Shown: in pieces, positions 36,729 to 40,313 of the stretch
Layout of the letters: each line of letters opens with the position of its first letter
Position numbering within the stretch: the stretch's first letter is position 1
IMG/VR virus record: IMGVR_UViG_3300036985_001336
Coordinates: 1 to 40,313 of that record
From: a virus
Direction: 5' to 3' (one strand)
Length of the DNA: 40,313 nt
The notes under the pieces: generated by a model
Database searches by the model: none
Told to the model about the DNA's origin: nothing
What the model saw: the letters and a program-made list of their open reading frames with translations, nothing else
Program-made: the position numbers and the translations under genes

Positions 36729-38741
36729 CTAAAACTTATGTCGCTTCATAAATAACTCTTCTACTCGTTCAACCTCTCTGCACATATCAGCCGATGCTGA
36801 ACCATCGAACTCTGAACCTTTCTTTATATACCAATTGCGTGACTTAGGTGTACAAATGGCGCCATTGATCTTACGTTTTATACGCCTGCCTGACTCATTG
36901 TTATCCCATCTGGCCCAACCATTGTCTTGTAGCCAAATTATTATCTTGGTGGTACCATACCTGTCACCGTCTGCACCAAGTGTTGCTCTTATTAACTCTG
37001 GTAGTGCTATTGAGTATGGTTCTAATAACTCTTCTATCTTTATCTCGTTATCACTCTGAGTCACGTTCAATAATTCCTCGAAGTGTCTGGTACGATATGG
37101 TCGTATACCTGGCTTAAACTCTGATAAGTCATATCTTAATAAATAATCAAATAAGTACGATGCACCATCTTTATCTAGCCAATTGTCAAAATAATCTGTT
37201 TGTTGTTGTTCAGTCATAACACTTGGTGACCGTAATACAAATGCCCTACGTTCATCTTTGGTAAACTTCATAGCATCTATGTTGTTGGTAATTACCAATA
37301 CATTACATAGATTATGCTGCATCACCTTGCCTTTACATTTTATGTTAAGCATCTGCATTGAACTAGACTCCGCAGCTGTTATGCGTTTATAGAAGTCTAT
37401 CGCCTTACCTCTTAGTCCTGACGCCTCACTGATCTGTAAGAGCTTGGTCTGATATAGACCGTCGTCGTAGTCGCCTTGAATATCTTTATTACCAATGATC
37501 TTATACGCTGAACCTAATATGTTAGCGATCGGTCTGAACAGAGCGTCCTTACCAGCACCAGATATACCCAAGATGATCGGCTGCCATGATGTCCTCTTGT
37601 CTGGACACTGTATAGTGAACGCTAACCACCAAAGGAGTGCTCGTCTATAGTCATCCTCTGGTATTACATGAGCTAGATGTGCCAACCATGGCTCTACTGA
37701 GCCCTGTCTTGGCTCAACCGCGAACCCACGCCATGTATTAAGTAATCGTCTACCATCTTGTATAACTGTGCGCTTCTGTTGATGATGAGGTACTGGATAC
37801 CAAGTATAGTCAGCAACCTGATTGAATCCTAATTGCTTCGGTAACCAGTTAGCCAATCTGGGCTTACTATCCTTAGTACCAGGAAACTCTATTATATTAG
37901 AGATATTAAGTGAGTCGGCAGATAACTCTGTCATATCATTGAAGTCGAACCAAGTGTTGGTTGCTCTTATGTGGTAGATATTATCTAATATGTCTTTATA
38001 CTTATTGGCCTCTCTTGATGCTATTGAACTGATGATAGCTTGTAACTCTTCTTGTGGTATAGGTGTCTCACATAACGTATTATTATACGTATACATCAAC
38101 GCACTAACCTCTACCAATGTGTATCCTTGACTAAACAGATAGCCACATAGCTTGGTCAGTTCTGAATTACGTTGACCATCCGGTATATGTGTTGGTATCT
38201 CATATGATGATGATTGTTTAGATGATTTATTGGCTGTACCAAAGAATGAAGTAAGCTCTTGGTACGAATACGTTGTTGCTGGGTCCCAATATGTTAGATG
38301 AACCTCGAAGTCCTTCTTGTCTGGTTCATTCTTACCATTTATACCAGATGGTAACCGCACTAGACGTACTACACCATGTGCTGCAGCATCTGTATAACCA
38401 GAGTTTATTAAGTGTGTTATTAGCGCTTTAGCTTTATTTATATCTGTTTCTGGGGTTGTTAGGATGTAGCCATATTGAAAGTTGTTTGGGCTTGATTCTA
38501 TTATATATGATGGCGGAAGAGAAGGAGTTTCTGCCTTAGTACCAACGTCATCACATACCAATACGTTTAGACTGATGAAGTTATCGTTCTTGCGAGTTTG
38601 TTCTGTAACTGCACAGATTGCATAGTATAGAGCGTTATTATGAGGGTTAAGCTTTGAAGGTTGTATATAGCGAAATCGTTGGTCACATTGGAAACTATTA
38701 TTATTAGGAAAAATTGTTCTTAAGAACTCTTCATTAGTCAT
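36729..38741 (-). CDS. Primase-helicase replication protein (RepB-type primase plus SF3-like helicase, 670 aa)
   Basis: Initiates and unwinds DNA. N-terminal primase-like half: VLVCDDVGTK (60-69), SSPNNFQYGYIL (83-94) and RLVRLPSGINGK (126-137) resemble archaeo-eukaryotic-type RepB primases. A PriCT-like helical region at about 187-242 (NSELTKLCGYLFSQGYT, PIPQEELQAIISSI) follows. The helicase has Walker A GISGAGKDALFRP (392-404), the region with LLQISEASGLRG as Walker B, and a sensor-like VLVITNN. No DnaB or T7-like zinc primase is present, so this probably loads at the adjacent origin-like region. AGGA precedes the ATG at 38741. Confidence 0.82.
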   Translation of the reverse strand: MTNEEFLRTIFPNNNSFQCDQRFRYIQPSKLNPHNNALYYAICAVTEQTRKNDNFISLNVLVCDDVGTKAETPSLPPSYIIESSPNNFQYGYILTTPETDINKAKALITHLINSGYTDAAAHGVVRLVRLPSGINGKNEPDKKDFEVHLTYWDPATTYSYQELTSFFGTANKSSKQSSSYEIPTHIPDGQRNSELTKLCGYLFSQGYTLVEVSALMYTYNNTLCETPIPQEELQAIISSIASREANKYKDILDNIYHIRATNTWFDFNDMTELSADSLNISNIIEFPGTKDSKPRLANWLPKQLGFNQVADYTWYPVPHHQQKRTVIQDGRRLLNTWRGFAVEPRQGSVEPWLAHLAHVIPEDDYRRALLWWLAFTIQCPDKRTSWQPIILGISGAGKDALFRPIANILGSAYKIIGNKDIQGDYDDGLYQTKLLQISEASGLRGKAIDFYKRITAAESSSMQMLNIKCKGKVMQHNLCNVLVITNNIDAMKFTKDERRAFVLRSPSVMTEQQQTDYFDNWLDKDGASYLFDYLLRYDLSEFKPGIRPYRTRHFEELLNVTQSDNEIKIEELLEPYSIALPELIRATLGADGDRYGTTKIIIWLQDNGWARWDNNESGRRIKRKINGAICTPKSRNWYIKKGSEFDGSASADMCREVERVEELFMKRHKF

Positions 38742-38810
38742 ATTATATTCCTGTTATGTTATTGTTATTGAGTCGGATATTTCTGGTGTGCTGGTATGCT
38801 AAACGGAAAA

Positions 38811-38841
38811 CTGCCTGTTACCAAATGTTGGTAATAGGCAG
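38811..38841 (-). promoter_or_regulatory. Strong leader hairpin (attenuator candidate) before the primase-helicase
   Basis: CTGCCT-G-TTACCAA (38811-38824) pairs with TTGGTAA-T-AGGCAG (38828-38841), giving 13 Watson-Crick pairs and one G/T (G-U or A-C) with an ATG loop. On the minus strand it is followed by TTTTCC, so it can act as an attenuator of the primase transcript. A CAGGAGATATT duplication (38859-38869 and 38893-38903) lies next to it. Confidence 0.65.
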
Positions 38842-38930
38842 AGTATTGTGAAGTATAACAGGAGATATTCCAACATCCCCGCAGGACTAATGCAGGAGAT
38901 ATTGCATTATACCAAGTAATCAACTTAGTA

Positions 38931-38953
38931 TAATCACTTTACAATAGTGATTA
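38931..38953. promoter_or_regulatory. 8-bp inverted repeat TAATCACT/AGTGATTA (operator or leader hairpin)
   Basis: Perfect dyad TAATCACT (38931-38938) and AGTGATTA (38946-38953), 7-base gap. It lies about 12 bases past the expected start of the minus-strand promoter at 38972-39000. It suits a repressor site or a start-proximal stem-loop in the primase leader. Confidence 0.65.
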
Positions 38954-38971
38954 GTTACGTAAAGATGTCAT

Positions 38972-39000
38972 ATTATATCATATATGTACTATTAAGTCAA
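38972..39000 (-). promoter_or_regulatory. Leftward promoter of the replication module
   Basis: Minus-strand TTGACT (39000-38995), 17 bases, TATAAT (38977-38972), with the extended TGATATAAT. Nearly identical in hexamers to the late promoter at 566. It drives the primase-helicase leader. Confidence 0.85.
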
Positions 39001-39013
39001 ATAAATATTTGAC
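38996..39013. promoter_or_regulatory. 18-bp palindrome joining two divergent -35 boxes
   Basis: GTCAAATA-AA-TATTTGAC is a perfect interrupted palindrome. Its arms contain the -35 hexamers of the leftward (38995-39000) and rightward (39009-39014) promoters. A protein bound here would control both promoters together. Confidence 0.85.
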
Positions 39014-39037
39014 AAACTGTACAAATTATGTTATAAT
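39009..39037 (+). promoter_or_regulatory. Perfect-consensus rightward promoter (TTGACA-17-TATAAT)
   Basis: TTGACA (39009-39014), 17-base spacer and TATAAT (39032-39037), with an extended TGT before the -10. Start near 39044. It produces a leader of about 345 bases before the TerS-like gene at 39391, containing the repeats and an attenuator hairpin. Confidence 0.9.
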
Positions 39038-39056
39038 GCTATAATACCATGTTTTG

Positions 39057-39098
39057 CATTACATTGGAGTTTATTAGCCATTACATTGATATTTATTA
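39057..39098 (+). repeat. Two 22-bp direct repeats (CATTACATTGnnnTTTATTA)
   Basis: Units at 39057-39076 and 39079-39098, exactly 22 bases apart (two helical turns), identical except for the central three bases. They lie just downstream of the rightward promoter. Iteron-like or operator-like. Confidence 0.8.
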
Positions 39099-39101
39099 AT
39101 A

Positions 39102-39354
39102 GTGAACCAGGTGAACTGAAAGGTACCGTGGATGGTTCTCTTTTGAGTGAGACTAAGTTATTGAATTATAAGATAATATTATTAGGTGAACCAGGTGAAC
39201 CAAATTGATTATATTGATAGACTCCAAAATAAATATTTTTTTATAGATAGGAGCCAGAAGAGATTGGTTCACCGGTTCTGAGAGACAGATTTCTCTTATG
39301 AATCAATGACTTAGGGGTGAACCAGATGATGTCAAAAATGATGAATCTGTTCAC
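39102..39354. repeat. Seven GTGAAC iteron-like elements (origin candidate)
   Basis: Plus-strand copies at 39102, 39111, 39186, 39195 and 39317; minus-strand copies at 39267-39272 and 39349-39354. Two pairs have 9-base spacing (GTGAACCAG GTGAAC). AT-rich DNA lies between (39173-39182 is the palindrome ATAATATTAT). The location next to the primase-helicase and divergent promoters makes it a candidate replication origin or a binding array for the TerS-like protein. No gene is seen in 38742-39390. Confidence 0.8.
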
Positions 39355-39360
39355 CTTTTA
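39316..39360 (+). terminator. Attenuator-type hairpin before the TerS-like gene
   Basis: GGTGAAC-c-AGAT (39316-39327) pairs with ATCT-GTTCACC (39345-39355), with a bulged C, followed by TTTTA. It re-uses two of the GTGAAC elements in inverted orientation, so protein binding to DNA and RNA folding could be linked. It would limit read-through from the strong promoter into 39391. Confidence 0.6.
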
Positions 39361-39390
39361 CGTAGATTTTAGAGGTTTTAGAGGTATTTT

Positions 39391-39708
39391 ATGATTGAAG
39401 TGGTAGATTGGCAAAAGATAGAGCGCGAGTATTACAATGGTATATTGGCAGAAAAGAGAGTTAAAGCAGGACTTAGGGCAGAAGAGCTAAGAGAAAAGCT
39501 CGACCCTGAGTCTGCTGTCATTGGTCTGCTCGAACTTGGTCATCAAGCAAAGAGTTGTGACATCGAGGACCTGCCGAGACTAAAGTTTCAAGCTGAAGTG
39601 TTGACGACCATACTACGCAAATGTATGCCGGACCTGAGAACACTAGAGATAAAGGAAAAGAGCTCATCTGCCACGACTCTGATTATCGACATGTTGTCAT
39701 CGTCATGA
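39391..39708 (+). CDS. Putative terminase small subunit (105 aa)
   Basis: Small helical protein. MIEVVDWQKIEREYYNGILAEKRVKAGLRAEELREKL gives a helical N-terminus, and the C-terminal ILRKCMPDLRTLEIKEKSSS resembles the LxKxLPDLKxxE tails of some phage small terminase and packaging proteins. The position fits: it is the only plus-strand gene upstream of terL across the circle junction and is read from the strongest promoter of the genome. A DNA-binding regulator is the alternative. A doubled TTTTAGAGG precedes the start. The final codons lie in a perfect 12-bp palindrome. Confidence 0.5.
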   Translation: MIEVVDWQKIEREYYNGILAEKRVKAGLRAEELREKLDPESAVIGLLELGHQAKSCDIEDLPRLKFQAEVLTTILRKCMPDLRTLEIKEKSSSATTLIIDMLSSS

Positions 39709-39757
39709 CGAGATAATAGGCTAGCCCTTATCGAGATATACCCCACCTGGTTATCGA
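39683..39757. repeat. Three TTATCGA heptamers and a perfect 12-bp palindrome
   Basis: TTATCGA at 39683-39689, 39728-39734 and 39751-39757. The palindrome TCGTCATGACGA (39700-39711) spans the TerS-like stop. A further stem GATAA...TTATC (39712-39732) contains the TATCG core also present in the 16-mer at 307-369. Possible TerS/pac recognition region. Confidence 0.6.
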
Positions 39758-39792
39758 TCAACCATGGAGCTTTTTTGACGATTTTTGGGCAC

Positions 39793-39815
39793 AAAAAAGG
39801 AACCCGAAGGTTCCT
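39793..39815 (-). terminator. Minus-strand terminator with UUCG tetraloop after the junction gene
   Basis: On the minus strand AGGAACC (39815-39809), TTCG loop, GGTTCCT (39804-39798), then a T-run reading into 39793. C(UUCG)G is an extra-stable tetraloop. It ends the transcript of the 170-aa junction gene. Confidence 0.88.
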
Positions 39816-39853
39816 GAGATTGATTGAAGAATGGCCGTCCTTGGCCGGGTTGA

Positions 39854-40313
39854 TTACATGCTGAACGTATTGGTAGCGTCTTGGAATGAACCAGTTTTCA
39901 GCAGTCCAGCTCTAACAACCGTCCATCTCTTGCATGCAGCCGCTCTGTTTTCAGCGCCTTGATATTTTGGTGATGAAGCTCTGATTGCATCTGCAAGGTT
40001 TTTATACACATTGCCGTTCCAAGCAACCGATGCGCCTTTTATTCTATCAATCATCTTAGCTTTTGGTTCATCTTTTGGTTCATCATTCTTTTTCTGTGCT
40101 TTAGCTTCTTGTTCCTGTCTTGCTTTCTCTTCTGCTTCAGCTCGTTCCTGTCTTGCTTTCAGATTGGCTTGACGTTTGGCCTCAGCTGCTACCTCACGGT
40201 TGATAGTTTCTGCATCCATCATTTGGTAGTTAGGATGATTGACTTTCGCTTTAGCATCATCTCTGTCCATGCCATGGCATTTTATCCAGTAGTTGATGTT
40301 ATTCTTAACAGTG
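39854..40313 (-). CDS. Junction-spanning 170-aa protein, C-terminal part
   Basis: 3' part of the gene whose first 60 codons are at 1-180. Bases 40187-40313 duplicate 1-127, so the true join is 40186 to 180-1 read on the minus strand. This part includes the charged Ala/Glu/Lys coiled-coil stretch (EVAAEAKRQANLKARQERAE), a Lys/Asp/Pro hinge (KKNDEPKDEPKAKMIDRIK) and the C-terminal domain SVAWNGNVYKNLADAIRAS, NRAAACKRWTVVRAG. The domain matches the C-terminus of the 251-aa protein (34669-35424). A UUCG terminator follows the stop. Function unknown; DNA-associated or assembly role possible. Confidence 0.85.
   Translation of the reverse strand, partial: TVKNNINYWIKCHGMDRDDAKAKVNHPNYQMMDAETINREVAAEAKRQANLKARQERAEAEEKARQEQEAKAQKKNDEPKDEPKAKMIDRIKGASVAWNGNVYKNLADAIRASSPKYQGAENRAAACKRWTVVRAGLLKTGSFQDATNTFSM
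40187..40313. repeat. Right copy of 127-bp terminal repeat
   Basis: Exact copy of 1-127; see the left copy. Its presence closes the genome into a circle of 40,186 unique bases. Confidence 0.95.

Noticed and set aside
38859-38903. Short minus-strand frame (25 aa, hydrophobic) in the primase leader
   Set aside because: Its ATG directly abuts a GGGG run and it overlaps the strong hairpin. There is no usable ribosome site spacing, so the evidence is too weak to call it a gene.
39173-39182. Rolling-circle nick site resembling TAATATTAC
   Set aside because: The sequence is only the AT palindrome ATAATATTAT, and no HUH relaxase is encoded.
39102-39355. CRISPR-like array made of GTGAAC repeats
   Set aside because: Elements are 6-7 bases, occur in both orientations and are irregularly spaced, unlike CRISPR repeats.
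1-40313. tRNA genes
   Set aside because: I looked for T-arm GTTCGA/GTTCAA type sequences followed by an acceptor stem and saw none that fold. A covariance search would be decisive.
1-40313. Lysogeny functions or a phage RNA polymerase
   Set aside because: No integrase, excisionase, CI-type repressor or single-subunit RNA polymerase was seen. The consensus sigma70 promoters point to host polymerase.

Overview
The window is one AT-rich, gene-dense genome of a tailed bacteriophage (Caudoviricetes) with a short-tailed, podovirus-like plan. It has a large terminase, a P22-type portal, an acidic scaffold, an SU10-type capsid protein, an adaptor, a nozzle/hub-like tail protein and a run of internal (ejection) proteins. 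There is no tape-measure, sheath or tail-tube gene. The first 127 bases are repeated exactly as the last 127 (1-127 = 40187-40313), so this is a closed circle of 40,186 unique bases cut at an arbitrary point. The cut lies inside a minus-strand gene (39854-40186 joined to 1-180, 170 aa). No integrase, repressor, single-subunit RNA polymerase, tRNA or CRISPR array was seen. Several promoters have near-consensus sigma70 hexamers, so a strictly lytic phage using host RNA polymerase is likely. The host cannot be named from the sequence.

Layout. 619-23824 (+) is the late module behind a TTGACT-17-TATAAT promoter: terL, two small genes, portal, scaffold, capsid, small head genes, a PASTA-like protein, lysis genes (coiled-coil/TM protein, GH24 lysozyme, holin candidate), a long set of fibre proteins, adaptor, hub/nozzle, a C1q-like fibre, a GNAT-like protein, a glycosyltransferase, internal virion proteins and a PcfJ-like protein. 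23821-38741 (-) is the early/middle module. Read in the direction of transcription it has a primase-helicase, a cluster of very small proteins, two abundant-type proteins (251 and 246 aa), a family A DNA polymerase, an Fe-S PD-(D/E)XK nuclease, a VRR-NUC nuclease, an SNF2-type helicase, a nucleotide-metabolism operon (deoxyribosyltransferase, HD nucleotidase, TylF-like methyltransferase, ThyX, dimeric dUTPase, dCMP deaminase), a WGR-fused DNA ligase and a Lar-like protein. The two modules converge with overlapping stop codons at 23821-23824.

The richest non-coding DNA is 38742-39390. Two near-perfect divergent promoters there share one palindrome across their -35 boxes. They are followed by 22-bp direct repeats, seven GTGAAC iteron-like elements and attenuator-type hairpins. 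This is the best candidate for the replication origin and early switch. A second non-coding block (181-618) between the junction gene and terL holds a triplicated 16-mer, a duplicated CCTAGG-centred 15-mer and the late promoter, and is a pac-site or operator candidate. The putative small terminase (39391-39708, +) lies just upstream of terL across the circle junction, separated from it by the antisense junction gene.

Most notable: (i) minus-strand transcripts repeatedly begin with a stem-loop close to the predicted start, three of them with a shared CTAATCAAT before the ribosome site; (ii) a 70-bp structured element occurs twice, 8.8 kb apart in the same orientation, bracketing the nucleotide module; (iii) the junction gene and the 251-aa protein share a C-terminal domain; (iv) an RMF/CrpP-like 53-aa protein lies between terminase and portal; (v) a truncated GH108 endolysin survives as a 45-codon stub.
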